A stretch of 64,000 nt of DNA from Patiriisocius sp047731265 (GCF_047731265.1 NZ_CP159835.1:3162001-3226000); one strand, 5' to 3'; counted from the first letter of the stretch, positions 43,195 through 53,193 are shown. The notes: generated from the sequence alone by a model not told the origin. Numbers and translations are program-made.

Positions 43195-44505
43195 TTATAC
43201 TAATTTTATACGCACCTTCTTTTTCTTAAGGCGCACGTTATTGGTTTGCTCGATAACGCGATCCGCCTTATTCATAGGTACTGCAACAAATGCGCAATCG
43301 TGTTTTAATTCAATGATACCTAATTCATCTTTTTCCAAATTTCCTTGTTTAAAAAATAGTCCAGCAATATCACCTTTAGAAATTTTGTCTTTTCGACCTC
43401 CTGAAATAAATAACGTTGCCCATTTTGATACTATGGAAGGTTTTGCGTTCGTAGGCTTTAAAAACTCCTTTGTAGTAATAAATTCTGGCACAAATTCTTG
43501 TTCCCATTGCAATACATAAGCGGTTCCTGTGGAGTTCATTCGAGCTGTTCTACCATTTCGGTGTGTAAATTCTTCGGCCTTAAGTGGTAGTTGGTAATGA
43601 ATAATAAAATTTAATTCTGGAATGTCCAATCCACGAGCAGCAAGATCTGTGGCAATGATAATTTTATGGGTCCCGTTTCTAAATTTTATCAGTGCGCGCT
43701 CACGCTCAATCTGGTCTAAGCCACCATAAAAACAACCGTGTGGAATGTCGTTATCTGAAAGAAACTCACTCACATAATTTATGGTGTCTTTGAAATTACA
43801 AAAAATAATACCCGGTTCATTTCCAATATGATATAACAAATCAACGAGTGTCTGTAATTTGTTCTTATCTGGAGACACTACTTTCTTTATTGCTAAGTTG
43901 GTCTTGTTTGTATCTGAGTAATCAATCACCAATTCATTTTTCAAACCAACAAAATCAGGAACTTCAAGTCCTGAGGTAGCTGAAGTTAAGATACGTTTTT
44001 CAATATAAGGAAGGTGTTCAATAATTTCACGCATTTCATTTTCGAATCCAATTTCTAAGGACTTATCAAACTCATCTAACACCAATGTTTTTAAATCTCT
44101 AACAGTAAAAGATTCTCTTCTTAAATGATCTGCCACTCGACCGGGAGTTCCTATTAAGATGGTTGGTGTATGAGCCAATTCGATTTTGTCTTTTGAAAAA
44201 GGCCTGCCTCCGTAGACAGCATTTGCCTTAAAACCAGAACCCATTTCCCGTATTACTTGTTCTATTTGGATAGCTAACTCTCGAGAAGGAACCAATATAA
44301 GAAGTTGAATTTGATCGCTATTTTGATCTAACTCACTCAAAACAGGTAATAAAAACCCAACTGTTTTTCCTGTTCCAGTGGGCGACAACAATACTGTGTT
44401 TTCAGTAGCACTAATGGCTAAAAGAGCTTCTTCCTGCATAGAGTTCAGTGTTGTAATTCCTAATTTTGCAAGAATCTCCTTTTGAGATTTTAGTTTGTTT
44501 GACAT
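43195..44505 (-). CDS. DEAD-box RNA helicase, DbpA-like
   Basis: A 436-residue helicase with Walker A PTGTGKT, PSRELAIQ, TPGR, DEFD in LVLDEFDKS (motif II as DEFD rather than DEAD), SATS (motif III), ARGLDI and HRNGRTARM. The C-terminal region (FISGGRKDKISKGDIAGLFF) matches the DbpA RNA-binding domain, which in E. coli recognises 23S rRNA hairpin 92. The Asp-Glu-Phe-Asp variant keeps both catalytic acids. Together with the neighbouring CSD proteins it suggests 50S assembly under cold conditions. Confidence 0.93.
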   Translation of the reverse strand: MSNKLKSQKEILAKLGITTLNSMQEEALLAISATENTVLLSPTGTGKTVGFLLPVLSELDQNSDQIQLLILVPSRELAIQIEQVIREMGSGFKANAVYGGRPFSKDKIELAHTPTILIGTPGRVADHLRRESFTVRDLKTLVLDEFDKSLEIGFENEMREIIEHLPYIEKRILTSATSGLEVPDFVGLKNELVIDYSDTNKTNLAIKKVVSPDKNKLQTLVDLLYHIGNEPGIIFCNFKDTINYVSEFLSDNDIPHGCFYGGLDQIERERALIKFRNGTHKIIIATDLAARGLDIPELNFIIHYQLPLKAEEFTHRNGRTARMNSTGTAYVLQWEQEFVPEFITTKEFLKPTNAKPSIVSKWATLFISGGRKDKISKGDIAGLFFKQGNLEKDELGIIELKHDCAFVAVPMNKADRVIEQTNNVRLKKKKVRIKLV

Positions 44506-44904
44506 GAATTAATGGATACTTATATGAGATAATTACTATTCTTTGAGAACTTTCTAACGGTATAGTAGAAGTTACTTTTAATCTACAAAGGTACTTCTTA
44601 TTGAAACATTGTGTTTTGAATTAAGCCCCCTAAAAAAAACAAAATATATGCAGATATTAGAATGGTGTATCGTTCTGGAGTTAGAATATCTGCGTACAAC
44701 GTCAGAAATGAAAAGACCAGACAAAGATGCCTAAAACCATCAGATGCAAATCATTTAACATTTGATGATATAATAGATCAATATATAATTTGGATTCTCT
44801 TATAACCTAAGTAGTTTTAGAATAACTATTGAAAATTTTAGTGGAACTTTCGAAAACCATATCGTAGATCCAACTAGTACTGATAACAGATCAAATACAA
44901 ATCA
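44506..44904. other. Gene-free stretch
   Basis: About 400 AT-rich bases with short open pieces only (for example FRITIENFSGTFENHI near 44820-44865). No family was recognised; it may include decayed sequence. Confidence 0.3.
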
Positions 44905-45759
44905 CTAAACAATTTCTAACTTATACCCTACTCCGTGTACGTTTGTAATCTTGATGCTTTCATCTTCCTGCAATTTCTTTCTGAGTTTAGAGATATAGGT
45001 ATCTAAACTTCTACTTACAATGACTCCATTGTCCTCCCAAACTTTTTTAGTAAGTTCTTCGCGCTTTACCACTAGATTTAGATTTGCAACGAGAATTTCT
45101 AATAGCTCACATTCCTTTCTAGAGAGCGGTATATCTTTTGCTTCTTTAACCAACTTATTTTGCTCTGGATAAAATCGAAAAGTACCAAGCAAAGAAGTGT
45201 CTTCAAGATCATCCTCCCTATGATAAGAAACATACCTACTGTAGAAAACTAAAACCAGAAATCCTAAAATAGCCGAAACTAAAGCATAAAACAAAACGTC
45301 TTTAATCGCAAACACATTATCTATTTTAGTAAAATACACTTGTACTTTATAGCAGCCTTCAGGAAACAATCTCCCCCTGCAGGGGACGATATTGTTTTCT
45401 GATTTACGGAAAATTTCATAACTATATCCAACTTCACCATTACTGCATTGTATTACTTCAACACGATAATTAATCGGGAGTGATGCCTTTTCAAACGAAG
45501 TTCGTACCGCGCTATTAATTAATGCTGGATCAAAAGCAAGTACATTCTCAAATGAAAGTTCATATTTAAAGGGCTCTAAAACTTTTACGGGCAATACTAA
45601 AGAAGTGGAATCTTGATTTTCAACTAACAATGTATTTCCTACTTCTCGTAGCGCCAATTTTGCACGTTGGTCAATAGTTGTTTTATCAGGTGGGGTACTG
45701 CAGCTAACAATTAAAATAATAAGCAGACTCAAAACGTTATATAAAATTTTTCTTGTCAT
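44905..45759 (-). CDS. Membrane-tethered winged-helix transcription regulator
   Basis: A 284-residue protein with unusual order: N-terminal hydrophobic segment with a lipobox-like ILIVSC (Cys20), an extracytoplasmic domain (about 21-153) with cysteines 105, 127 and 136, a second membrane helix (154-174) and a cytoplasmic OmpR/PhoB-type winged helix (190-284; LSRKECELLEILVANLNLVVKREELTKKVW, SRSLDTYISKLRKKL). This is the ToxR-like one-component design in which an external signal reaches DNA through the membrane. The genes transcribed away from it are a decayed yceI and neighbour, which may have been its targets. Confidence 0.85.
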   Translation of the reverse strand: MTRKILYNVLSLLIILIVSCSTPPDKTTIDQRAKLALREVGNTLLVENQDSTSLVLPVKVLEPFKYELSFENVLAFDPALINSAVRTSFEKASLPINYRVEVIQCSNGEVGYSYEIFRKSENNIVPCRGRLFPEGCYKVQVYFTKIDNVFAIKDVLFYALVSAILGFLVLVFYSRYVSYHREDDLEDTSLLGTFRFYPEQNKLVKEAKDIPLSRKECELLEILVANLNLVVKREELTKKVWEDNGVIVSRSLDTYISKLRKKLQEDESIKITNVHGVGYKLEIV

Positions 45760-45989
45760 ATCGTTTTACAAATAACTAGCAATTTGGCGACTTTTCACAG
45801 CTGTTGACATTTCTTTTACATTCTTTTGACACTTTTGCAGCGATGTGCTTTTAGTTTTACATCAAAATTAAATTATTTATTTTAAGTTTCAACCTTATGG
45901 GTTATGCTCAAATGAGTTTAAAAATTGAATGCATAAAAAGATGTCTTTTAAATCTTGAAATGGCTGTCATTAACTTTAGGAGAAATTAA

Positions 45990-46360
45990 ACATTTAAAAT
46001 AAGTGAGTATACCAGTACTGTAAATTTAATTACAACGAATAATCAAATTTCTGGCGGAAAATTTACGATCGTTATGACCAGCATCTTCAACGAGGATTCC
46101 CTATTGGATTTAGTCCACGTAAAAAATTTAAAACAACCCAGCCTTTTTTGACCTAAAAAAATATCCGAAAGCGAATTTAAAAATTTTGAATGGAACCTAA
46201 TTTGAAGAAAACAACCATCATAAAATAGACGCTACATTAACCATAAAAAATATTTAAAACCCATTGAACTTTGGGCAAAAGTAGATACCGAAGAAAAGAA
46301 GATGACTACTATGTTTAAAATTGACCGAACCCGTTGGGGAATAAACCATTTCAAATATAC
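45990..46360 (+). pseudogene. Decayed YceI-family gene
   Basis: In one frame: EYTSTVNLITTNN, QISGGKFTIVMTSIFNEDSLLDLVHVK, TGA, then in shifted frames DLKKYPKANLK and NNHHKIDATLTIKN, and finally PIELWAKVDTEEKKMTTMFKIDRTRWGI. These are the ordered strands of a YceI lipid-binding barrel (xGGxFTIDMxSI, FFDVxKYPxxxFK, VTKPIEL, FxIDRTxWGI). Several stops and frameshifts occur. YceI proteins bind isoprenoid lipids in the periplasm. No intact start is visible, and 45760-45989 shows no gene. Confidence 0.75.
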
Positions 46361-46371
46361 CTTGCTCCTCA

Positions 46372-46806
46372 AATTATGAAGACGCTCAGTTTATACCAGA
46401 TTAGGCAAAACAGGATCGCCCAGAATTTTGGTGCTACACCTTGACGCGGACACTCAATTAAAATGAACCAATATACCTCGAGGAGATTGAGTCTTATTTA
46501 GAACTTTATTTTGATGGTATCATATTTAATGTATGCAAAGAACCCTCAAAACTGATATTGACAAAGACTACAGCACGATTTTATGAATTAGTGCACACGA
46601 CCAATGGGACTATAGGATGTCTGGTTAAAATTGAGTTATGTGATTTATTTCACAGGCGAAAAACTATGGCATTAGATTGTAAAATAAAGCAAATACTTTG
46701 CCTCGCACAAAATCAAAGCATTCTTTTATTTACATTTTCGCCTAAGAAATTTAGTTGCGAAATTTGGAAAAAGCTAGATAAAATAAGGTTTGCGATTAAC
46801 GTCTAA
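46372..46806 (+). pseudogene. Second, more decayed member of the small secreted family
   Basis: One frame reads NYEDAQFIPD, TAG, AKQDRPEFWCYTLTRTLN, TAA, NEPIYLEEIESYLELYFDGI and on to IWKKLDKIRFAINV at the stop 46806. It aligns with the domain at 36771-37316 at FWxY, LELYFDG versus LENYFDG, FTFSPKK versus FRISPKA and EIWKKL versus PIWAEL. The two in-frame stops mean it is dead. It follows the decayed yceI gene, so the pair probably formed an operon. Confidence 0.65.
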
Positions 46807-47015
46807 ACATATCAAATAAAATAGAATGTTTATTTTCTAATGAGCGTCCTATTTTTAATGTAGAAAAGATTTACAGAGAATCGAAAATAATTCTAGAAGC
46901 AACAATATGTTGTTTTTGTTATATTTATGTTAAAACGAAAGTTAATTTAATCCTTATGCACTCAAGCTTTTTGATTTTTAAATACTTTTAAAGACAACCC
47001 TTAAATATCTCATAA
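46807..47015. other. AT-rich spacer
   Basis: About 210 bases upstream of the propeller protein gene. No recognisable feature; the promoter of 47016 must lie here. Confidence 0.35.
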
Positions 47016-50000
47016 ATGAAATTACAAAATTTTCTCTCTTTTCTAATGTTATTACTTCTAACAAGCACAACATCCTTCTCTCAAACCGAGAAAAATTCAG
47101 CTAAAAAAGAATCCATTTATGATGGCCTTAAACTACGAAGTATAGGCCCTGCTTTTATGAGTGGTCGTATCGCTGCAATAGCTATTCATCCTGAAAATGA
47201 AAACATTTGGTACATTGGTGTTGCCTCTGGCGGTGTATGGAAAACAGTAAATTCTGGTACCACATGGACGCCTATATTTGACGACCAATCTACTTTTGCA
47301 ATTGGTGCCGTCGCCATAGATCCTATTAACCATAATACCATTTGGGTAGGAACTGGAGAAGACGTGGGCGGTAGACATATTGCCTACGGAGATGGTGTTT
47401 ATAAATCTACCGATGCCGGAATAACATGGAAAAACATGGGCCTCAAAGACTCTCAACATGTATCACGTATTATCGTACATCCAGAAAATAGCAACGTTAT
47501 TTGGGTCGCCGCACAAGGACCACTATGGAATAAAGGAGGCGACCGCGGACTTTACAAGTCAATCGACGGTGGGGAAACTTGGAATAAAACCTTAGGCAAT
47601 AGTGAATGGACAGGTGTTACTGAACTCGTAATGGATCACAAAAACCCAAATACATTATATGCAGCAACTTGGGATCGTCATCGCACGGTAGCGGCTTATA
47701 TGGGAGGAGGGCCAGGCTCGGGATTACATAAAAGCACCGATGGCGGTGATACTTGGACAAAATTAAAAACAGGCTTGCCTACAGATCAAATGGGTAAAAC
47801 AGGCTTGGCAATTTCTCACCATAACCCGAATACGTTATATGCGGCAATAGAGTTGCCAAGACGAACTGGTGGGGTATATAAAAGCGACGATGCTGGAAAT
47901 TCTTGGACCAAACAATCCAATACCGTAACAGGTGGAACTGGACCGCATTATTATCAAGAAATGTACGCATCTCCCCATCACGAAGGAAGATTGTACTTGA
48001 TGGATAATAATTTGCAGATTTCTGAAGATGGCGGAAAAACTTTCTATAGAATGAATGAGAAAAACAAGCACGGTGATAATCATGCCATAGCATTTAGAAA
48101 AAACGATCCTAACTATCTTTTAGTTGGAAGTGACGGCGGATTGTACGAATCTTTTGATCTTACAAAAACTTGGAAGTATATAGAAAATTTACCATTAACC
48201 CAGTTTTACAAGCTAGCAGTAGACGATGCAGAACCTTTCTATAATGTGTACGGCGGAACACAAGATAACAGTACTGAAGGCGGCCCGTCAAGAACAGATA
48301 ATATTCACGGAATTCAAAATAGCGATTGGAAAGTAGTCCTTAATTGGGATGGTCATCAACCTGCTACTGAACCAGGCAACCCAAATATCTTATATGCCGA
48401 AAGACAAGAAGGAACCTTATCTAGAATAGATATTTCCACAGGAGAGGTAATTGACATCCAACCACAAGCGGGAGAGAATGATCCAAACGAAAGATATAAT
48501 TGGGATGCCCCTATTTTAGTGAGTCCACACTCCCCTTCTACTATCTATTTTGCCTCATACCGTGTTTGGAAAAGCACCAATCGTGGTGATAACTGGACTT
48601 CGGTATCAGGAGATTTAACAAAAAGTCAAAACCGAATTGAACTTCCAATCCTCGGAAAAAAACAATCGTGGGATGCCGCTTGGGATGTGTATGCAATGTC
48701 TAATTATAACACCATTACTTCATTGGCAGAATCTCCAAAACAAAAAGGATTGCTTTATGCAGGTACAGATGATGGACTTATTCAAGTTTCTGAAAATGAT
48801 GGTGCTAGCTGGACAAAAATTGCAGTTGGGTCTTTACCTGGGGTTCCAGAAACGGCATTTGTAAATGACATAAGAGCAGATTTATTTGATGCCAACACCG
48901 TTTATGTAGCCTTGGACAATCACAAATATGGAGACTTTAAACCCTACTTACTAAAAAGTACCAATCGCGGTAAATCTTGGACTTCTATCGCTTCAAATAT
49001 TCCAGATAGAACAATGGTTTGGCGTACCGTTCAAGATCATATAAAAAAGGATTTATTATTTGCAGCAACAGAGTTTGGCATCTATTTTACTATAAATGGC
49101 GGTAATTCTTGGGAAAAGTTACAAGGTGGAGTCCCTACTATTTCATTTAGAGACATTACAATACAACGCAGAGAGGATGATCTTGTAGGAGCCTCTTTTG
49201 GTCGGGGTTTTTATATTTTAGATGACTTGGCTCCTTTGCGTGAACTCTCTCAAAGTACCTTAAACAAAAAAGCGCATCTGTTTGCTGTTAGAGATGCTTG
49301 GATGTACATCCAACGTCCGCATTTAAGTTTTGATGCTGGAAAAGGAAGTCAAGGAGATTCACATTTTGTAGCGCCCAACCCAGATTTTGGAGCCACATTT
49401 ACCTATTATTTAAAAGAGGCTCCTAAAACTAACTTGGAGAAAAGAAAGGATGCTGAAAAGAAGTACACGGCTGAAGATGTACCTTTTGCCGGGTATGATG
49501 CCTTAGAAAAAGAAAAAAGAGAACAAAAAACGAAACTTATATTTGCGGTATCAGACCCTAACGGAAAAGTTATAAGAAGAGTAATAGCTGAGCCCAAAAA
49601 AGGAATAAATAGAGCTTCTTGGGATTTAAAATACCCTGCTCCATCTCCAATATTATTGAGTGGAGACATGAATGAAAGCGATGAAGCCCCGACAGGATTT
49701 TTAGCGCCTCCTGGCACCTATTCTGTAACGATGTATATCCAAGAAAATGGAACCGTTACAAAGCTTAGCGATGCTATTAGTTTTATAGTAAAACCATTAC
49801 ATCAAGGAACATTGCCCAGTGCATCTCCAACAGAGGTTTCAGCTTTTGCAAGAAATTTTGAGACAATTACCCGTCAAATGTCTGCGTTTTATTTCAAATT
49901 TGAAAAAACTTCAAAAAGAATAAAGGCCTTGGAACATGCTCTTGATCAAAGTTCAATGGCCCCAGGCAAACTAGAGGTTGCTTTAGATATATTATCCAAG

Positions 50001-50273
50001 GATATCAATAAACTAAATACTGAAGTAAATGGTAATGCTGCTAAAAATGAAATAGGTGAAAAATCAAAACCTACATTAGGAGAGCGTTCCTTTGCCGTCT
50101 ATAGAGGTATTGAACGTTCTACCTATGGTCCAACAGCATCGCACAAAGAGCAAATGATTATTATCGAAAAGCAATTGAAAGAACAAGAAATAACATTAAG
50201 TTCGATTGATCAAAGAATGGATGCTATTTATAACCAAATGAAAGCCGCAGGTGCTCCTTTTGTTGAGGAGTGA
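47016..50273 (+). CDS. Secreted sortilin/VPS10-like beta-propeller (Asp-box repeat) protein
   Basis: A 1085-residue exported protein (signal peptide ending TTSFSQ). It starts with LRSIGPAFMSGRIAAIAIHP and carries many Asp-box turns (SxDxGxTW), for example SGTTW, STDAGITW, SIDGGETW, STDGGDTW, SDDAGNSW and SEDGGKTF, which make two stacked BNR/WD-like beta-propellers up to about residue 760. The C-terminal 300 residues hold an immunoglobulin-like strand region (GFLAPPGTYSVTMY) and a helical tail. Members are often annotated as glycosyl hydrolases, but no sialidase catalytic Arg triad was identified. A role in binding surface polymers or proteins is plausible. Confidence 0.88.
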   Translation: MKLQNFLSFLMLLLLTSTTSFSQTEKNSAKKESIYDGLKLRSIGPAFMSGRIAAIAIHPENENIWYIGVASGGVWKTVNSGTTWTPIFDDQSTFAIGAVAIDPINHNTIWVGTGEDVGGRHIAYGDGVYKSTDAGITWKNMGLKDSQHVSRIIVHPENSNVIWVAAQGPLWNKGGDRGLYKSIDGGETWNKTLGNSEWTGVTELVMDHKNPNTLYAATWDRHRTVAAYMGGGPGSGLHKSTDGGDTWTKLKTGLPTDQMGKTGLAISHHNPNTLYAAIELPRRTGGVYKSDDAGNSWTKQSNTVTGGTGPHYYQEMYASPHHEGRLYLMDNNLQISEDGGKTFYRMNEKNKHGDNHAIAFRKNDPNYLLVGSDGGLYESFDLTKTWKYIENLPLTQFYKLAVDDAEPFYNVYGGTQDNSTEGGPSRTDNIHGIQNSDWKVVLNWDGHQPATEPGNPNILYAERQEGTLSRIDISTGEVIDIQPQAGENDPNERYNWDAPILVSPHSPSTIYFASYRVWKSTNRGDNWTSVSGDLTKSQNRIELPILGKKQSWDAAWDVYAMSNYNTITSLAESPKQKGLLYAGTDDGLIQVSENDGASWTKIAVGSLPGVPETAFVNDIRADLFDANTVYVALDNHKYGDFKPYLLKSTNRGKSWTSIASNIPDRTMVWRTVQDHIKKDLLFAATEFGIYFTINGGNSWEKLQGGVPTISFRDITIQRREDDLVGASFGRGFYILDDLAPLRELSQSTLNKKAHLFAVRDAWMYIQRPHLSFDAGKGSQGDSHFVAPNPDFGATFTYYLKEAPKTNLEKRKDAEKKYTAEDVPFAGYDALEKEKREQKTKLIFAVSDPNGKVIRRVIAEPKKGINRASWDLKYPAPSPILLSGDMNESDEAPTGFLAPPGTYSVTMYIQENGTVTKLSDAISFIVKPLHQGTLPSASPTEVSAFARNFETITRQMSAFYFKFEKTSKRIKALEHALDQSSMAPGKLEVALDILSKDINKLNTEVNGNAAKNEIGEKSKPTLGERSFAVYRGIERSTYGPTASHKEQMIIIEKQLKEQEITLSSIDQRMDAIYNQMKAAGAPFVEE

Positions 50274-50297
50274 TCTTTTTTTTAAGTACTAAACAGG

Positions 50298-50335
50298 AAA
50301 TCGATGTTAATAGATAGAACTATTAACATCGATTT
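50298..50335. terminator. Bidirectional terminator
   Basis: 13-15 bp stem AAATCGATGTTAATA / TATTAACATCGATTT with an 8-base loop, followed by T-run; it separates convergent genes (propeller protein and patatin-like lipase). Confidence 0.85.
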
Positions 50336-50343
50336 TTTATTTT

Positions 50344-51717
50344 CTAAACCCAATTTAAATCTTTCAACGCATCTTTAAAGGTTCGATGTCCTCTGGCAAA
50401 AATATATTCATCATTAATAGTTGTGACCCACTGCACGGGTTCATTTATAATATCACCTTTTTGCCATAAATCAAAACAAGATTCTAACAGCTTAATTTCT
50501 TCAGCGCTGGAAACATCCATATCCATTTTATAAAGATCTTTTATAATTTGAGTTGCGTTTTCTTTATTAATGATTTGTGGAGATAAGCGAGTAAAGCGTT
50601 TGTTATTCTTTGAAGCATTCAAATTGTTACTAAAAAGATGAACAAATGCACTATAAGTAGCCCAAGATTGGGGTTCAAATAAAATGGTTTGCGATAAGTT
50701 TGAAATAGTCTCGCCATATAATTTTGATCCTCTAAAAGTACGGTTAAAAAGTCTTGGCCTTTTTATTTTACCAAAGGGCGTTTTCGCATAGATCGTTTTA
50801 TCAAAATCGATACTACCATCTTCCTTGTGTTTTACATTTCGTCCCAATATGGTACTATAATAAGAGTCTCTAAAAGATCGTGTATCCATTTCACTTACTA
50901 ACTTACTAGCAGTACCAATACTCAATACGTGGATATCTGATCTGCGGATACCATTTGCCATTGCCTCAGTGAGTCCAGCCATGACTGGGTTGTTAAATCC
51001 GCCCAAAGCCCCATCCCAAAGGTAAAATCTTTTTTTTGAGTTGGCTGGACTAAAGATAGCGGGGAAATCAAAATAATTAACAGGTGCATTAGAAGAACCA
51101 TGGATTGCTTCTACAAGATTCACACGGTCAAAATGATTGCTATTTGCTACTTTTTCAGCCCTAGCGAGACTGTCTTTATAACTTCTAAAAAGCTTCGCTC
51201 TCTTGTTTATAATATCAAAGGTGCAAACAATAATTTGTAAAGAAGGTTTACCAATTAAAGCAGGCAATTCATCCATAAAATAGTGTTCTAGTTTTCTTCC
51301 TCCTTCCACTTTTAAAATAGCTTTTAAGGCTCTTATTTTACTGGTGGCAGAATAACGAGTCCCTATATTTTTAATCCCAATAAGCTTCATAAAGTTTGCC
51401 GGAAAATACCGGTCTCTAAAACTAAGAGGATCAAATATTTCTGAAGTTATTTCAGGATCTGTAAAAAGACCTTCAATTTTATCAAAAGTCCAATTACAAG
51501 CTAAGGCTGCTAAGACCATGCTTCCACCCGAGTTTGCTATTACCAAGTCAAAATGTGCTAAGATTTCGTGACCTTTCCATATTTTTTCTGAATCTTTTTT
51601 TTCAAATATCTTCTTTAAGGTTAATACTTGGAGTAATGCCCAAGTACCGCCTCCATCTAATGATAGAATTTTATAGTTGCCTTCTTTCGCTTTGGGCAAA
51701 TTAGTTTCAGGTATCAT
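50344..51717 (-). CDS. Patatin-like phospholipase
   Basis: A 457-residue protein with the patatin signature: oxyanion loop DGGGTWAL (21-28), nucleophile Ser63 in ANSGGS (usual GxSxG with the first Gly as Ala) and catalytic Asp in the DGALGG motif at about 236-241. There is no signal peptide. Patatin-like enzymes cleave acyl chains from glycerolipids; the N-terminal IPETNLPKAKEGNYKILSL is typical of the intracellular bacterial group. It is convergent to the propeller protein gene. Confidence 0.9.
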   Translation of the reverse strand: MIPETNLPKAKEGNYKILSLDGGGTWALLQVLTLKKIFEKKDSEKIWKGHEILAHFDLVIANSGGSMVLAALACNWTFDKIEGLFTDPEITSEIFDPLSFRDRYFPANFMKLIGIKNIGTRYSATSKIRALKAILKVEGGRKLEHYFMDELPALIGKPSLQIIVCTFDIINKRAKLFRSYKDSLARAEKVANSNHFDRVNLVEAIHGSSNAPVNYFDFPAIFSPANSKKRFYLWDGALGGFNNPVMAGLTEAMANGIRRSDIHVLSIGTASKLVSEMDTRSFRDSYYSTILGRNVKHKEDGSIDFDKTIYAKTPFGKIKRPRLFNRTFRGSKLYGETISNLSQTILFEPQSWATYSAFVHLFSNNLNASKNNKRFTRLSPQIINKENATQIIKDLYKMDMDVSSAEEIKLLESCFDLWQKGDIINEPVQWVTTINDEYIFARGHRTFKDALKDLNWV

Positions 51718-51914
51718 AAATATGTTTTTAGTTATAATGCTTAAGAAAGTAAATAAAATTACTGAAGTTATACTTATAAATCATAAAGTTTAAAAGGTTT
51801 AAACTGAAGATAGAGATCAATTATTAAACTTTTCATAATACCATCTGACACAAAAGCTCTTGGAATACAATTTGTGTTGTTTGAATTATATTAATTCAAA
51901 TAAACAGCATAAGA

Positions 51915-52181
51915 ATGGCTACAAAAAAATCAAACTCTAAAGGAATCCTAGCGGTATTAGGTATAGGAGCAGGGGTATTTGCTTGGTGGAAATATAAAAA
52001 TATGTCTTCAGAGGAAAAAGCAAAACTGAAAGCAAAAATCGATGAAACAGGCAATAAAATCAAGGAAACGGTTGCAGAAACTGCTGAAAAAATTAAAAAA
52101 ACTGTTGCTGATGTTGAAGGTACACTATCAGAAAAATATGAACAACTTAAGAATGCTTCTAAAAATGAAACGAATAAGTAA
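51915..52181 (+). CDS. YtxH-like small helical protein
   Basis: An 88-residue protein with an N-terminal hydrophobic segment (GILAVLGIGAGVFAWW), then an amphipathic, Lys/Glu/Ala-rich coiled-coil tail (KAKIDETGNKIKETVAETAEKIKKTV). This is the YtxH-like/late embryogenesis-like pattern seen in stress proteins attached to the membrane. The function is unknown. It is a single gene with no obvious operon partner. Confidence 0.75.
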   Translation: MATKKSNSKGILAVLGIGAGVFAWWKYKNMSSEEKAKLKAKIDETGNKIKETVAETAEKIKKTVADVEGTLSEKYEQLKNASKNETNK

Positions 52182-52469
52182 ATCTGACAAATTTTCTTTT
52201 GATATTTTTATCAGATTTGCCCTCTTAAAGAACTAAGATCACTTCGCTGAAACATCTAGGAAGAAAGACAAATTTTCTTTCAACGAAGCGGTCTTTCTTA
52301 TCTCAGTCCAGCAGGTTTGAGGTGGTCTTTCTTCTAGTTCAGAAACTATCGTAATATTTATGGCTTTGCTATTGGGTTTTGATACAGATACTAATATATT
52401 TGGGCAACGGGTTTAAAGGTTCTATTGGGAGACTTTAATTTTTTGTAACAACCACTAAATAAAACGATT

Positions 52470-53183
52470 ATGGGAAGAGCTTTTGAATTTAGAAAAGCAA
52501 GAAAAATGAAACGTTGGTCTGCAATGAGCAAAGCCTTTACACGCATTGGTAAAGATATTGTGATGGCAGTAAAAGAAGGAGGTCCAGATCCAGATTCTAA
52601 TTCACGTTTGAGAGCTGTTATTCAAAATGCCAAGTCGGTAAATATGCCGAAAGACAATGTTGAGAGAGCCATTAAAAAAGCCAGCGATAAAAGCCTTGGC
52701 GATTATAAAGAAGTGCTTTTTGAAGGATACGCACAACACGGTATTGCTGTTATTATTGAAACTGCAACCGATAATAATACAAGAACCGTAGCAAATGTTC
52801 GTGCTTGTTTTAACAAAACCGACAGTAGCTTTGGCACTAGTGGCTCAGTAGTTTTTATGTTTGACCATACCTGTAATTTCAGAATTAATGGTGAAGGTAT
52901 TGATCTTGAAGAATTAGAGTTAGAGCTTATAGATGAGGGTGTTGAAGAAATATTTGAGGATGAAGATGGTGTTTTAATCTATGCGCCTTTTGAAAGCTTT
53001 GGGAATATTCAATCCTATTTAGAAGGGAATAATATGGAAATCTTATCGTCAGGATTTGAACGCATTCCACAAGTAACAAAAAAACTTACCGAAGAAGAAG
53101 CTGCAGATGTTGAAAAACTACTAGAAAGACTCGATGATGATGATGATGTGCAGAATGTGTACCATACCATGGAAGAAAATTGA
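52470..53183 (+). CDS. YebC/PmpR (TACO1) family regulator
   Basis: A 237-residue protein of the YebC family: MGRAFEFRKARKMKRW near the start, RIGKDIVMAVKEGGPDPDSNSRLRAVIQNAKSVNMPKDNVERAIKKAS and EGYAQHGIAVIIETATDN. YebC proteins either bind DNA or act at the ribosome to relieve poly-proline stalling. The length and layout are standard. The pseudouridine synthase frame begins 11 bases after its stop, so they probably form one transcript. Confidence 0.93.
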   Translation: MGRAFEFRKARKMKRWSAMSKAFTRIGKDIVMAVKEGGPDPDSNSRLRAVIQNAKSVNMPKDNVERAIKKASDKSLGDYKEVLFEGYAQHGIAVIIETATDNNTRTVANVRACFNKTDSSFGTSGSVVFMFDHTCNFRINGEGIDLEELELELIDEGVEEIFEDEDGVLIYAPFESFGNIQSYLEGNNMEILSSGFERIPQVTKKLTEEEAADVEKLLERLDDDDDVQNVYHTMEEN

Positions 53184-53193
53184 TTTTTGAAAC

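Noticed and set aside
47016..50273. True sialidase
   Set aside because: Asp-box repeats are present, but the catalytic arginine triad and FRIP motif were not identified; the propeller architecture fits the VPS10/sortilin-like group.
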